A stretch of 64,000 nt of DNA from Rachycentron canadum (taxonomy: Eukaryota; Chordata; Actinopteri; Carangiformes; Rachycentridae), in the NCBI GenBank assembly GCA_038496675.1, contig CM076668.1, positions 18,215,422-18,279,421 of the forward strand. The letters are read 5' to 3'. Below are positions 11,034-25,000 of this stretch, piece by piece. The translations under genes and the position numbers were made by a program. Within the stretch, counting starts at the first letter, position 1. Every line of letters begins with the position of its first letter. The notes below the pieces were generated by a model that had not been told where the DNA came from, searched no databases, and saw only the letters and a list, made by a program, of their open reading frames with translations.

Positions 11034-13790
11034 TTTATGGGTTACATAGGAAAGACAGATGGGTGCCTTCCTGCAGCAGCATCACAGGGACCGTGCAGGT
11101 CCGGGCCCAGTTCATGGAGAATTGATTATGTCTTGTCAGCGGTTTTGGTGGCAGGCCTTTATTTATCAAGTGGTCGTGTTCCCATGGTCCTGGCAGAGCT
11201 GCAGCAGGTGTGAAGGTCAACAAGAGAGTCATATTTTAATCAAAGACCAAGGAGCTAAAAATAAAACTCCCCCAGCGGGCACCGCACTGAGAGACTCAAG
11301 GAGATGTGAAAAGGCTCTCTAGTGTACACGTTTTAATTATCACGCATACACACTGGGGTTGTTGTTACGCATAAATGTCAGTTGGACAGGTTTTCTGCTA
11401 CGGAAGCCATTAGTGGTGAAGAATGTGTCGCAATGCACCTTGAGTCTGGGCTCCAGCCAAGACTGACAACAGGGATCAGATGCCACAAATAAGGCGACAG
11501 TCCTGGAAGGAATACATGATCGCCAATTACTGATAGTGTGTGTGTCCAGGCTGCTGCGTCATCCAATGTCAGCATGACTGCCACAGAGTCCGAATCCGTT
11601 TTATCTATATGTATTGTTTGTGTCCACTAGAAAATTGGAATTTCTCTTTTTACTCTGTATTTTGCTGATGTACCTCCACGGCACCGGCCAACTTTCCTCT
11701 CAAACCCAGGAGACCTTCTCCTTTTTGTTTTTATAATTTGCTGTAATTTCATCCCTACACAATTGATTGCTCACTCCTAATTTCATTTAATTGCATTTTA
11801 TTTAATTTCTACTATAAATTCAAGGTTTTAAATGAATAAAACATATTCATACTTATTCTAGAGAGTAACATCGCTTAGAAAATGAAGAGAATGAACAAGA
11901 GGCAGGTTAATAGACACTTCTGTATGATTAGCTGAGCCCACATGTGATCGCTTCATGCCATCGCTTGAGAGCTGCTCTTAACGGTTACCACACTTCAGTC
12001 TAAGCAGGAGTGTGAGTCACTTGATAAATTGGTCTTACTCATCATTTTAGACGAAGAACTTTTTTTTACCCCTAAGCCAGCCCTTTGAGGAATTTTTGAC
12101 TGCAATTCTCAGACGTTTAATAACTCATTTGCATTTAAATGGGAATTGATTAATATGGAAAAGGAAATTTGAAATGAAAAAACTGGAGAAATGATAGAGG
12201 ATAGACAATTTAGTACTGAATTGATAAGCGTGGCTAAATATAGATGTATGAAACGTGCATGTGTCTCTGAACCAACCTAAGAGCATTTGCAGTTAAAATG
12301 AATATGTACGTAGCTTTAGTGCTGATAATCTTGCACTGCAAACAGCACCAGCTCCACCCTCAGTGGAAAACAGCAGGTGAATTTCAACATGCACACACAG
12401 CGGGGGTCTGAAATTCAAAGCCTGGTGTCAATCACGTCCCTCCAGCTTTCACCGGGGGCTGAAGTCGCACGGTCGATGGCCACAGACCACATGAAGATGA
12501 AACGCAGTGATGATAGTGGAGCGGCGTGGCTCGTTCCAGATGGTGACACATAACGTTAGTCTCACCGTGTAGTCAGCGATGACATGAATTCAAGTATCAC
12601 CGTGGCACAGGGCCCAGGAAAATGACTCAAGCCCTCCTCTGCCCCCTGCTGGTGGACAACTCTCCGTGCAGGCAGGTTCACAAGTGCAGGCATTAACTTC
12701 TGTTGACACCTGAGGATGTCTAAAAAAAAAAAAGTTTTTCTTCTCAGAAAAAAACATGTTCAAATGTATTTTAACTCAGGAAACAGGACTTGAGCTGTGA
12801 AATCATTTGTCTTAGCTAGTAAAGACAAATAAATTCCTAGAAAACATCTGTTAACAAAACCCATCGAGAAGAGAAAGTTAGTGTAGCATCACAAGTTGTA
12901 CCATAACCACCAAAACAACTGTTTTAAGAGGGTTAATGTTGTTTATTCCTTTGGAAATAAAAGGATTGTTTAATTATATTTGTATAAATAAAGACAAATG
13001 TGTTTTACAGTATTCGTGCAGTTTAAAGTAAGTTGACTCCGATCATGTGAACCAATGCTATAAGGTCAATTTAAGCTAATGTTAATATTGTTGTCAAATG
13101 TAAATTTTAACAGGTTAATATAAGTTTTTATTGCATTAATCATTTAATCAGATGACTTCAGACTGAAGTTGTATTCAAAGTTTATGGAAATGATCTGAAT
13201 TCACCATTTATAGGAGAAGAAAGTCCTAGTTATGTGACTGGCCTAAAACCATGGAACATTCTCAGTTATTTACCAGCAGGTTTATTTATATGTTGATAGA
13301 TTAGTATTTTGTATGAAATATTACATGGATTATGAAAAAATATCTGCTCTCTAACTTCTGCATCGGTGCCACCCAGCGAGGCGGGACTCTGGGTAGACAG
13401 CAGGCGTTAATGTCATTAACCTAAGGGGGTTTAAAGCTTGGCGAGACAGATGTTCTCCCACACATCCCGATGTCTGCACGGAGACAGCTCCATGGAAAAC
13501 CAGCTGCATTACTGCCCAAGTGGGGACACATGAATCACAGCAGTGCCAAGCTCGCACATAATAAAGGCCCTTCACACGCTATTCTTTATGCTCATCAGAC
13601 TTGCGATAAGACGCCCTGGGTCCCGGCCAGACCTCCATGTCCACTCGGATTTGGATAGTGATATGGACAACAGATACAAATGCATAAGCTACCTCTGCTC
13701 CATCTGGAGATTTTATCAGCTGAAATAATAAGAACATTGCAGATGGTACGTATGGCAACATATGAGGGGTTTCTTCGTTAGTCAATATTT
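11031..13790. other. Intergenic DNA, no supported gene
   Basis: I see no coding exon. The region holds A/T-rich spacer and a strong CTCF-type motif, listed separately. Positions 13350-13660 are less A/T-rich but have no convincing frame. Confidence 0.45.
12639..12652 (-). promoter_or_regulatory. Candidate CTCF site
   Basis: On the minus strand the bases read CCAGCAGGGGGCAG, which matches every position of the vertebrate CTCF core CCASYAGRKGGCRS. It sits upstream of fam171a2. A core match is suggestive only; occupancy cannot be judged from sequence. Confidence 0.45.
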
Positions 13791-13849
13791 TTTTGATTAT
13801 CAATTATTTTAAAAACCAAACAGTTGAGATTAGACAGCACTTTAATCCT

Positions 13850-14395
13850 GCTTTCAGAGACCTTGATGATGACTCCTGTCCACCTTCAACATTAACCTAC
13901 TTCTCTAAGTCAACCCTGGAACGTATTGTTGGACTAAATCATCCGGCCGCCCTTCAGACTGCCTTCCCACCTGATGTTATAAAAGCTACATTTCAGATGT
14001 TTGGTCCAGATATTTCAGACATTATTAACTGCTCTGTGTCCGCTGGTATTTCCCCCTCCTGTTTGAAACATGCTGCTGTTTTTCCCCTTCTTTTACCTCC
14101 AAGCTACAGCTCGACTGGTTTCTTTACAAAGAACAATCACATTTTTGAGAAATTTCTGGTATCCAATCCACAACCTGCCACTGAAGCTGCCCCGGTCAAA
14201 GTCACCGGTGACTTACTTACCCACTTAAATTCTCCTTGACCTCAGCCGACCTGAGCGTTGGTGCCTTGCGAAGCGAAGGTGACCAAACAGTTGCAGTCTT
14301 GCTAACCAACGTCCTTTCCTCTGCAGGCTAAACTAGGTCATTCACGCTTTTATCTCTTCCAGACTTGACTCTTGCAACATCTAAAGACTGCAGTT
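13850..14395 (+). mobile_element. Decayed L2-type LINE reverse transcriptase, 5' part
   Basis: The translation of 13793-14239 holds the landmarks of fish L2/CR1-group reverse transcriptase: a 'P.STL..FS..TLE.IV.L.HPAA' block, 'INCSVSAGISPSCLKHAAVFPLL', then a jump to 'TEAAPVKVTGDLL'. It continues after stops with 'HAFISSRLDSCN'. Most of the catalytic middle, including the FADD motif, is deleted. Dead element, no gene function. Confidence 0.7.
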
Positions 14396-15119
14396 TATAC
14401 AAAACAGTGATTTTATGTTTTGGATCTTGCTTGCTTGCACTTTCTGTTTTTCTTATGAAGCTCTGTAACAGATTTCACATCTATCTCCACACACATGACT
14501 TGTTTCCTCAGAAGTCCTCATAGCTGATCCTAAGCACTTGGCATCATTACCCAAACATGATTCATGTGCTGAAGGGAGTCAAACATTTGGTGTCACGTGG
14601 GCCTTCGTTCTCCAGAAGTTTGATTCCTGAAAGGAGACTGTTGTGTGCTCTGAACTTGCCAGAGCGCCTGACCCTGCAGATAACTGATAAAAGCCACTGA
14701 GTCTGAAAGGAGGATTGTTATGATGCAGCATGATGATGTTAGACTTAGTATTCACAACACTAGGGGCCAAATGCTTAAACAAACTCTCCTGCACCACTGC
14801 TTAGTCATGACTTTAATCACTGACATGGCTCTGCAGAGGATATTTGAAGGGTAATTTAACACTTAAAGAATAACTTAGCATCAAACCCATTTTTTTTTTA
14901 AAATTGGTATCTATTAAATATCTTTGCTCACCAGTCACAGAAACAATGTCAGGATGTAGAGTTCACATTAGCACAACCACTAAGACTGTGTCAGCCACTG
15001 CCAGTTACAAGGTACACGCTAACAAACAATATAAACAAATAAAAGATGCGAACTACACTAACTGTTCTTATCACAAAAGACTCCTCACTAGAGTCTGGAT
15101 CTGACTGAGGCTCAAACAT

Positions 15120-15120
<1 letters not shown>

Positions 15121-15157
<37 letters not shown>
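15121..15157. repeat. (AAT)n microsatellite
   Basis: About 12 AAT units, directly at the 3' end (minus strand) of the LINE remnant at 15165-15395. They probably mark its original tail. Confidence 0.95.
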
Positions 15158-15164
15158 TTACTTG

Positions 15165-15395
15165 TATAGCACTTTTCGATACTCTGGGTTTCAGCCTAGT
15201 CCTTGGTTTGGACAGCAAAGAGCCACCTGATCTGTATCCGGGCTCATAGGGAGAGAAAGGTTCAGAAATATATGGAGGTGCCTGCCCAAACCTGGCCTCA
15301 AAAGAAATCAAAAATGTTTTAAAATCAACCCTAAAACAAATGGGAAGCCAGTGTAGAGATGCTAAGACCGGGGTGATGCGAACACCTTTTTTAGA
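15165..15395 (-). mobile_element. LINE reverse transcriptase 3' end (L2 type)
   Basis: The minus-strand frame reads 'ITPVLASLHWLPICFRVDFK', followed by 'PPYISE..SPYEPG' and 'RTRLKPR'. This is the conserved C-terminal block of L2-group fish LINEs. Orientation is opposite to the fragment at 13850-14395, so it is a separate insertion. It is truncated at its 5' end. Confidence 0.8.
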
Positions 15396-15399
15396 CACA

Positions 15400-16660
15400 G
15401 TCAGGAGCCGAACTGCAGCATCTGAGCTGCAGCATCTGAGCTGCAGCTCGACTGTAGGAGGTGGATTGATTTTTGACTGAGGCAGGTATATAGTGAGCTG
15501 CAGCAGACAGGGTGGGAGGAGATAAAAGCAGGTATAAATGTCTTCAGATCTGTGGGTAAGATAAGAGTCTCTCTGTTCTCTGCTCTCTCACTTGACAACC
15601 TTGCACAAGGCACAGGCCTAATCTGGAATTTTTCAATGAGGAAGTAAATGTTGAGATTTTTTATGGGAGAAAACTGTATTAAATATACTGTTCTATAATC
15701 TGCTAGGTCATTTGTAAGGTCACACAATCTGCTTGTCTGCTGACACACGATGTGTCATAGCACACAATACAATGTGATCTTAAAAAACAACACACCCATC
15801 GCAATATGATCAGGATTATGTGAAGGAATCATGCTTAGACGTGAGGATTTCCATTACAGTGTCAAATTAGACGATGTCTAATTAGATATGCATACATTTG
15901 CATACATTTCCAGAACAGAAACCTGAATGTTGGATGGATCCAGGTCCAAGATTCTCTTGTTTCGATGTGAGAGCCAAAGGTTTTTACAGATGGTATTTTA
16001 GATATTTCCTTTTATCACTCCATAAATCAGAAGATACTGTCAACAGACATGTTTTCAGGAATGAAATATAAATCAGGCTATGAATGATTTATAAAGTAAA
16101 TCCTCTGTAAAAACAATCAGAATATAGATAGGAATGAAAACTGGAAAGTTTGGTCTATGTACAGGAGGTGCTACTGAAGTGCAGATTTCTGTCTGAGAGT
16201 ATGAGAAAAAAGTCACTTTGAGAAAACCACCTTTAAAGAAATGTGTTGTAAGGTTGCTTACATTTTCATAGGAAACCATATTGTGGGCGTTACAGAGGAA
16301 ATGAGTGTTTGGATCCAGGAACATTGTGCAGGAGAGAGAGCTTTGCAACAATGACATGGATTCTAACGTTTGGTGACTTTCAGAGAAATCTACAGACATA
16401 AATAAACAGCGTCGGAAAAAAGAAAAATACATAAGTGTTTATTTTGGATGTTTACTTTCAATTTGCCCAAAAGAAAAGAGAAAGAAGCAAAAAGGCCTGA
16501 ATCTGAAAAGTACATGAAAAAGACAATGCTTTTTCCGATAGTCTCTCTCTAAACCTCAGGACAAACTTGAAGACTGGATGAACTCTGCAAACACTGGACA
16601 AGCTGCATATAAAGACTGTTTCCAACAGATGTTTTAGTCTTTGACAGTCAGGAAGAAGCA
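15400..16660. other. Intergenic DNA, no supported gene
   Basis: A short direct repeat, 'GCAGCATCTGAGCTGCAGC', occurs near 15416-15450. No coding frame stands out. Confidence 0.45.
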
Positions 16661-16663
16661 TAA

Positions 16664-16978
16664 AGTTTACGACTGAGGACTTACACCGGCCAACACACTG
16701 AACGACTGGTCAGTACGCTCTGGAGTTCTGGCGATAGACGAACACCAACTGTCGAGTCGTCTCGTACCAAAACAAACACGGGTGGCGATCTGAATATCTC
16801 AAGGATGCATGAGGCAGTAAAATTCGGCTCCGCAATCCCCCCTGAACTTTGGAAAAAGGGGTTACGTGGAATTAAGGATCGTTCTGTTAATGCGGGACTT
16901 CAGCCCAGTTGGAGGACGAGATTTCAACTCACCTCTTCTGATCGTGTCCCAGAGCTCATCAGTTCTGGGCTGTTCTAA
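16664..16978 (+). other. 104-codon open stretch without a start codon, unidentified
   Basis: From just after TAA (16661-16663) to TAA (16976-16978) one frame stays open. Its second half reads like protein (for example EAVKFGSAIPPELWKKGLRG, then a Trp/Arg/Phe-containing stretch and DRVPELISSGLF). The first ATG is near residue 46. It does not match any gene I know. Options are an old transposon open frame, a decayed gene, or chance. Nothing nearby supplies splice partners. Confidence 0.3.
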
Positions 16979-19900
16979 ATGTTGCTTTTTGAACATTGTA
17001 TGAAAGTTAACTGGCTCCCATGTTGAGCGTGGTTGTGGCCAAAGGGGTTATTTTGAGGGAATGGAAATCTTCATCCTTTGTAATAAAAAAATGGGTCAAA
17101 GATTTGATTTCCTGTTTATACTCGGGTAACTTGCTCTAAGTTTGGACACTGTGGTTCATTCTTTTCTTGTGTATTTTGCATGTTGGAAAATATACATACA
17201 CTGAAAAAGGATCACTTACGTTGAATAATATGGTATATTTGAATAAAGTACTTGAATTTGCAAAACTTGAAATTGCCTTGTGAATTTTTTCAGATCACAT
17301 GAATATAGAGAGATGGTTATAAAAGTCAAAAATATTTGCGTGCTATCAATGTTGTGGCATCTAAATTGCCATGGTTATATTTCGCAACGGGTCAGATACT
17401 CAAATGAATTCTAACTATTCCGGCAATGCTTCGCTTCCACATTTAAACGCCCCATAATCAGCGTGTTCTCATTTTTAATAAGAATACATAACCTTGTGAA
17501 CTTTTAGCATAGCCATCTGAAGGTAGTTAAAATGCCGGAGTGGAAGAAACACTTTCCTTACATGATATTTAGCCCGAGCTCTTTTCATCTTTTTCGGCCA
17601 TTAAATGTTTGCAATCTTCTTTCATTCTCACAATAAATGCCATTTTGGACTATTAGTTGCTCAACATGAGGGGTTTTCTGGAACATCAGATGAGTGCGTT
17701 AGCAAAATAAAGAAATCACTATCATGTGAGGGGCCCTGCAGCAGATTGTCAGGGGTTTCCTAAATCTCCGTCCTCTGCTGGTTCAAGGTTGCCTCTTGAT
17801 CCTTGAACCGTGGACTGTCAGCGTATAAGGACTTTGCTTTAATTATGGCTTTCAACTTTGAGTAATCCACACATTTATCCCCGTGTCTCTGTGCATGTGT
17901 CAGGAACAGTTTTAATCCATTTTAATATGTCCCAAGCAGCAGCTGGCAAATTCCCAAACTTCCATTTTCTTTATGAAGCCATTATAAAGACATTAAAAAG
18001 ACGGAGAACAAATTAGTTTTACCCTGAAAGACCTGTAGGTGATGGGAGGTTTCGTCCAATGCCACTTTAACTTTGAGCTTTTGAGCAAATCATTCATTAG
18101 TTTTTGCAGGTTAGTTTGCAGGTTCAATTTTCTAATTAATCTCTCATTAACATTTCAATTAGCACATAATCCCATTTTCCTACACACTTGCCCACCAGGT
18201 ATACCCTGGATTAACTCTAATGTGTTTTTAAGAGCTCATTCTGTTTGTCCATGTTGTTATTCTTTTGTCATTTTCGTGCACTATGTATGTGAATGTACTG
18301 AAAGTGTCCACTGGGAGGAGGGAGGAGGAGACTTCTGCTGTTGTTTTTCCTGAGCTTTCATCCCCTTTTTTTCCCCTGTTTCTGGGAAGGCTTTTTATCT
18401 TTATCTGAACTGATGGGAAATACAGTGCGTTATATATATATGTTGTACACGTAGGAACCCGTGAGACCAAGTTGTGATTTTGACTTGGTGCTTCATCAGA
18501 TTTATTGCAGGTTCAGGTTAATTGGTGACTCTAAATTGTTGTGATGGCGGTTTCTCTCTGAATGTGGCCATATGTACCAATTTAAACCCAGTGAACCCAA
18601 GAAGCTCCACATGATTTTATTAGTTGTGAACATGTATCAACAGTTTTAAGGGAAGTGAAAACATTATGGATTAAAGCACTGTCAGGATTTGATCATATGT
18701 GTTAAAGTACGACTCCGGCTATATTACACTGCGTTGTCAATCAATTATTTATAAAGTTATGTTGTGGATGTTTCAAAGGAAACATTATAGTTGCTGACAA
18801 ACACGCATGAACACACATTTAAAAATATACTTGCCTTAGGCCGATGCTGTGGTGTGTTATAAATCATTCATCAAGTTTTATTATATTTAAGTAAAAGCAA
18901 GATGTTCTCAAACTTTTAATTTAGTTTCAGTCAACAACAAGAAGAGAGGAGACTCAATCTGAAAAGCTATTACAGCCACATGGGCAGGAGGTTGGATTTC
19001 TATAATGAATAAGAAATACCAGTGAGCCAAGGGTACGCCTTTTTTTTTTTTTTTTTTTTAACAATAAATCTACACAACACATCACCACCTTGCCAGAAAT
19101 AAAATCATGCGATGCAATGTGAATTTTTAATTAAATAATAAAAGTGATAAATATGACTACCAGCTGCTGTTGTCAAGCAGTGAAAGTAGGCAGAGAGAAA
19201 CCTGGATCGATGGTTTGGAGTCCAGCCCTCGTCCCCCTCTGTAAAGCTCAGCTCTAATGTGAGTAACAGACCACAGTGGGAGCTCTCATCCACAACAGAC
19301 TTCGACTGAGCCGCTGCATATTTTCAGCCATCACAACACAAACAAGAGCAACACTTTTCTGACCAAAGAAACAAAGAACACCTGTTTTACATGCACCCTG
19401 TTAAAAGTCATAAATAAAAGTAATAAAAAACCACTTGTACATGGTTTGGTATCATTCAGTTATTTCTGTTGTGTGTGTTTTCTACTTGAGTTTTGTGTAT
19501 TTTTTAGGGACAGGTATCACAAATTGGCTGTAGTAAGTGGCTTTATTCATGCTAACGCTCCACAGATAAACATAAGATTAAAAGTACAGAGAAATCCTGC
19601 AAACTTTTCACTCCACATACACAATTATTCAGCAAGATTTACCTGAAGCATTAAAAATAAAAGTACTCATCACTCAAACATGGCTCCTGCCAGTATGTTT
19701 TACATTCAGTACGTTTTCTCAAGTACTTCAGTACAATTAGGTACTTCTACTTTTGATAGTACAGCTATCTGTACTGCTATCTGTTGTACTTGAGGATTAA
19801 GATTTTACATAAATGTGATTATTATCTAAATATGATAAACTGTAAGACATACACATGAATATTAGTTATAATATATAAAACATATAATAATATATGATAA

Positions 19901-20800
19901 TAATATATAAGTATAATATATTCTGCATATAGAATATTTTTACTTTAGATACTTTTAGCATATTAAGATGATAGATGAAGTAAAACTGTGAATGTAGTAC
20001 TTGTGAGTACTTTGGCTCTGTAGTATTCCTGCTTTTACTGAAGTTTTTCTTCCAATGAGGATAATTCTATAATATATAGATAATATACTATATATATATA
20101 TATATAGTCAGATTATTACGATACATTAACATGAAAGCAGCATGTTGTTGTAGCTGGTTGAGGTGGAGATAATTCTGACTATTTTAAATACTGTCAGGTA
20201 CTTTAACTCAATCTGGAGGCTGAGAATATTTTTGTATTTAAAATATGAACGTGTGAAGTCGAATCTGTCGCTGTCAGACAAACGTAGTGGAAAACAATGA
20301 AAATATGTCGAAAGAAATGCAGGACTGTAGCCAGGATTGAAGTTGAAATATTGAGGTACTGATTCCCTGATTCCCACAAAAAGATAAATCAGCAAAAACA
20401 AAAGTGATTTTCTTATTTAACTAATTATTGTAGCTGTTAATTATATTGACAGTGGATTTTATGTCCATGGATATTTTTCTAAATGTTCTAAAGGAATTTT
20501 AGTCAGTTCGATTGAAATATTGAATCTTTAATCTATTTATTTGCTGTCTGACCTAACAACAGAATAATTGAATTGGTCTAAGTGTAAAATTATTGCAGCC
20601 TCTAAAATATCCACCGCATCATGTGTTTTAAACAGTAAACACCAAAGGAACCACAAATATATGAAAGTAAACTGCTTTAATACAAAATGAACAAGTCACA
20701 TTTCTGTATTCAGTTGCTCATAAAACTCTTATTATTATGGCATTTCTTAAAATGCTCCACATTGGCTAAATACTGACCTGTCAACTGCGCAGAAATCAGT
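16979..20800. other. Intergenic DNA, no supported gene
   Basis: A/T-rich spacer. A poly-T run lies at 19041-19059. A region at 19680-19800 carries the 'CAAGTACTTCAGTACaatTagGTACTTcTACTTTtg' repeat, a family common in fish and also seen at 22770-22870, 30150-30210 and 60480-60545. (TA)n tracts lie at 20085-20107. Confidence 0.5.
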
Positions 20801-20807
20801 GATATCA

Positions 20808-20995
20808 TGCCTGGGCCTCATGCTAGCTCTTCTCTGGCCCAGTTTAAGCCCAGTTTGACGGCCCAGATCTGGCCCATATACACCATGACTGTCAGGAGCT
20901 GTTTCTCCTTCTGAGTTAATTGTGGCACAAACATGAATCTGCTCAGATGTGGGAGCGTATGAGCCAGGATGTGTTGGGCCAGAGCTTAAATCCAC
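20808..20995. repeat. 'GGCCCAgATcTGGCCCATATAC' interspersed repeat, copy 1
   Basis: Shares the block 'CGGCCCARATNTGGCCCATATACANNATGACT' and surrounding phrases ('GGGCC.CATGCT.G', 'TCAGATGTGG') with 53070-53222. It is a short, non-coding, dispersed repeat of unknown class. Confidence 0.6.
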
Positions 20996-20999
20996 GCTA

Positions 21000-21690
21000 C
21001 GATTATAGAATCCCATGTTCTGGAAGATTTCACATTATGAGAACTTTTACTGTTGAATCTGATCCTTGATACATCGGTATTTGACTTATTATATATTATA
21101 TTTATAGGCCTGTTTTTAAATTATCAGTCAATCAATCAATCAATTCGTCTTTATTTGTTTCATACTTTTCATACAACAGTGTAACACAGACAGTTTTACA
21201 GAATAAAACGCACAAACACACACACACAGATCACAATTTACACATAAAGCACTAAATAATAAAAATAGTACAACAACAACAGGAAGTGAGGAAACACTAT
21301 TGTGAATCTCATTCAAAACAGCGAAGACTAGAAAGCAAAGATAAAAAGAAAAATTATAATAAAACCGAAACAAAAATGTAAGTAAATACATTTTTTTTTA
21401 AATATGTTTAATGTAAATATAAAGAACCAGTAATAACTAAAGTCATGTATTAAAAAGAAAACAGTACAGAAATTTGTCATAGAGTAAAATAACGGTGAGT
21501 AAGAAAACACCTTAAATTATACAATTAAAATAATCAGATAAATAAATGAAGAGAAAGATTCAGACATAAACATGTCAAGGCTTCCTGTTAACTCAGGGGT
21601 TCAGGAGGCCCCGCAGCCTGAGGACGTGAGTGGCCGAGGGGCCCTTAGGATGACATCTTAAAGTCAGTTCTGAGCCTTGAATTTAAACAT
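21000..21690. other. A/T-rich spacer upstream of fam171a2
   Basis: Contains the (TCAA)n string 'TCAATCAATCAATCAAttcgtctTTATTTG' at 21127-21157, typical of the 3' tails of fish retroelements. It is followed by A-rich low-complexity sequence. No gene. Confidence 0.5.
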
Positions 21691-22060
21691 CCATGAGGCC
21701 CTTGTGTTATTTTCGCCTCTGCCATCATCGTGGGCGACTTGCTTTGTATTTTGAGAGGAGCAGAAGGGCCGGGCCCTCCACCCTGAGGCGAAGCGGGTCC
21801 CTCCTCAGCCCGAGGCTCTGCCGAGCCGCTCTTCCTCCTGGGGGCCAGCAGAGGGAGCCGTCGCGCCCTCGCCCTCTCCGGCTCAGACAATAAAAACAAG
21901 GCGAAGCCCGCACAGACGGCAGCATCCGCGCTCCGAGCCCGAGTCCGAGTCCCAGCCCGAGCCCGAGGAGCCAAGGGGACCCCACCGACCACCACCAGGG
22001 GGGGGGAGAAGGAATGGACTTCACGGCCGCCGAGCTGAGACTAGACATGTAGCTGCGAGC
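21690..22060 (+). promoter_or_regulatory. fam171a2: CpG-rich promoter and 5' UTR region of fam171a2
   Basis: GC and CpG content rises sharply just before the fam171a2 start codon and falls again within intron 1, as expected for a CpG-island promoter. A short tandem array of CGAG(T/C)CC units (about 21935-21970) and a G-run (22001-22008) are present. Two 13-of-14 matches to the CTCF core (21845-21858 and 21992-22005) lie here. No TATA box is evident, so the start of transcription cannot be fixed. Confidence 0.6.
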
Positions 22061-25000
22061 ATGTCGGCCGACTGCATCTCTCGGTTGCTGCTGTTCGCGG
22101 CGGTGTGCGCGGTTTGGGAGGCGCTGGCCAAATCTCTTCCAGACCAGGGAGCGTTTGGTGAGCTCGGCGCACGGGGGGATGCCGCACAATGAGCGCATGG
22201 GAGTGGTTGCGTTGCGTTTTTATGGCTTTTGTCGACAAACCGTCGACCCTCGATGGGCTTTGATATCGAGCTGCATAGAGGAGGTGTTTAGGAAAGGAGG
22301 ATGTTATTGTGTGTGTGTGTGCGTGCGCGTGCGTGTGCGTGTTTAAACTGCTGGATGTGTTGGTTTTGATTCTGTGGATTCATAAATATCCATGGGGTGA
22401 TTTCACACCGAGGCCCTCAGCAGTGTGGAGATGTGGGGCTTTGGAGGATCCGGTCTGTAGATCTGGATATAACCTCCTCTCGTGTCAGGTCAGGCCTGAC
22501 CCGCTGTTTAAACCCAGGCCTTTCTTTCTCTGCACCGGATGACACTGGATGGCCTGAGGTCCTGTGGATGTGTCAGTCACCAGGCCCGGGATGCAACACA
22601 ACGACCTCCTGTGAAATGATAATGATAATGATAATGATGCTGCAGCAGCTTTGAAACCCACCAGTGTTTATATTACACTGTGCATTTTGAAGGACATTGT
22701 GTAATTGCATTGCATTCAGCTTCAAGCTATTTTTGAGATGCATGGGTGGCTACAGGCTGTGGAGTGTAACTGAGTACTTTTACTCAAGTACAGTTTTCCA
22801 GTACTTTGTATTTTAGTTGCTTTTTATTCATATCGTACTTTTTACTCCTCTACATCTGGCAGCTACAGTTATTTAGCATTTTACATATAAAATAAATGCA
22901 TACTGGTATTAATGAATAGAAAATATAATATACACAATGAATAACAGGTTGGGCCAACTCTGTACTTTGTGTATTTAAAGATACAAACACAATCAGCTCA
23001 TAAAATGTGACACATTGTTATCGATTAAATTAGAGACAATGTTAAAGATTCACCTTCCTGGATTATCTGCATCGTGAACAGGACTTTTTTTTTTTTTTTT
23101 TACAAGGATGCATCTGTTTATCCTTTAATATAACATGAGGTTGTGCTACAGTAAATTGTGGTTTTTGCCACTTTTACTTCAGTGCAGGATATTGAATATT
23201 TCTTTCTTCGGAGCAGTTTTTGATCCACATACGTCAGATTTTTGTCTGTGAGAACCTACTTCACCTTCACTCTCAATAGTTTTAGCTCCGTTGTGCTCGA
23301 TTGATTCAATTTAATTGAAACCTGAGGTGTGTTTTGGCAGCATCAGCATCGGCGTCTCTCCTGACCTGCAATAATGTGCAAGTAGCAGGATGTAGAGGAA
23401 ATTGTGTTTTAGAGGTGGAACAAACAACCAATTAATGAATTAGTTGATTAGAGGGTTTAGTTCTTAATTGTTTATTATTTTACAACAAGTGAAGCCAAAT
23501 TTCGACTACTCTTTCCTCATCAAATGCAAATAAATGCTGATTTTCTTAAATTTATATCACGGCAAATTGAAGTATTGCAGGTTTGGGCAGCTGGTCGACT
23601 TTTCGAGGCCTAACTTTTAGGTCTTTTCACTTTTCTGACATTTTTTAAGAAGAGACAAATTTATTGATGATGAAAATAATTGGTTAGTAACAGTTTTATG
23701 GTGTAGATTAAGTTAAATTATTAAATTCCATATTTTAACTTGTCCAGTGCTTCATCTGAAGTGTTGATCTCCATAAGAAGAAGAGAAACCAAACCTAGCA
23801 AGGTTGGATGATGGGTCCAGGTGGGCGGGGCTTGGGTGCACAGCTTTGTTGTGACATCACAAAGTTCCTGAAGTCCTGACGGCTGGTTTTAAGGCTCAGT
23901 CTCTGAATACAGGCTGTGAGCATTTCTCTGTGACTGAGACCTTTAATACTTTAACTGTATTAATACAGAACCTGGACCTGATTTATAATCAAAGACCACC
24001 TTTAGATCTAACAGCTTAATGACTAAACTCTCACAAAATATCAGTCTTCTCCCTCTGACTTTGATAAACACACTGAGAATCTGAGGTTTTAAGGATCTGT
24101 CTGATTTTCAGGAGGTTTCTACTCCACTAAATCTCTGAAGGACTGAGAGGAGGTGAAAATTTCCCAGACTCTCAATGTGACACTGTGACTCTCAGTGTTT
24201 CTGTCAATGGAGCTTCTTCAGGCCACAGTGTTTTAAGTGCAGAGCCCAGATTGAGGAAAAATCCTCTCCACACACACAAAAGAGCCTTTATTGAACCAAT
24301 TATGCTAATGAGTGACAGCATTTACACATACACACAATGGATATGGACATACAAACACACACATACACACATACATGCTGTTTATTATCTGAATGCAGCA
24401 TTAGGGCCGTTGCTGTGAAGTTATGCATCGAGGGCTTTGTCGCTGGAGGGTTTAGTGGACGACAGCTCGTAGTGAGGAAGCACAACAAGCCAGCTTTTGG
24501 AGAGTCAGCGCGTATCCATGGAAACATCCCCAGCGTGACCCACATCCACGCCGTCCAAGAAGCAAGATGAGAAACGCAATGTTCTGGGGTTGAAAACATG
24601 GAAAGATGAAGGGCAGGAAAAGCCGCACAATGGATTTGTGGCGGGTGTGTCTGTGATGACTGCAAAACATCATCATCATCATCATCATCACTTCTGGAAA
24701 TGACCGGTCCGCATCAGAGGATCTGACAGATTCTGCATGAGGGGAAAGAAAACACAAAAGGGACAAAAGGATGCTGCCCTTCGGAAATCAACAGGAAATT
24801 AGTTACATAGTTTGTCAACATAGTCAGCAATTTGAGCCGCAGCAGCGCTCGTGACACACAGTTCACACTCTTAGAGCAAAGAGACAGGACGCACTCATTT
24901 TTAGATCCTTTTCAGGAAGTTTGAGTCAGGATCATTACGTCCAGTGTCTATGAGTAATCTTCCATAAATCCACTTAGAAATCACAGCTCAAGGAAAAGGA

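Noticed and set aside
13793..14239. 148-codon frame as a host gene
   Set aside because: Its motifs are those of an L2-type LINE reverse transcriptase with the catalytic middle missing.
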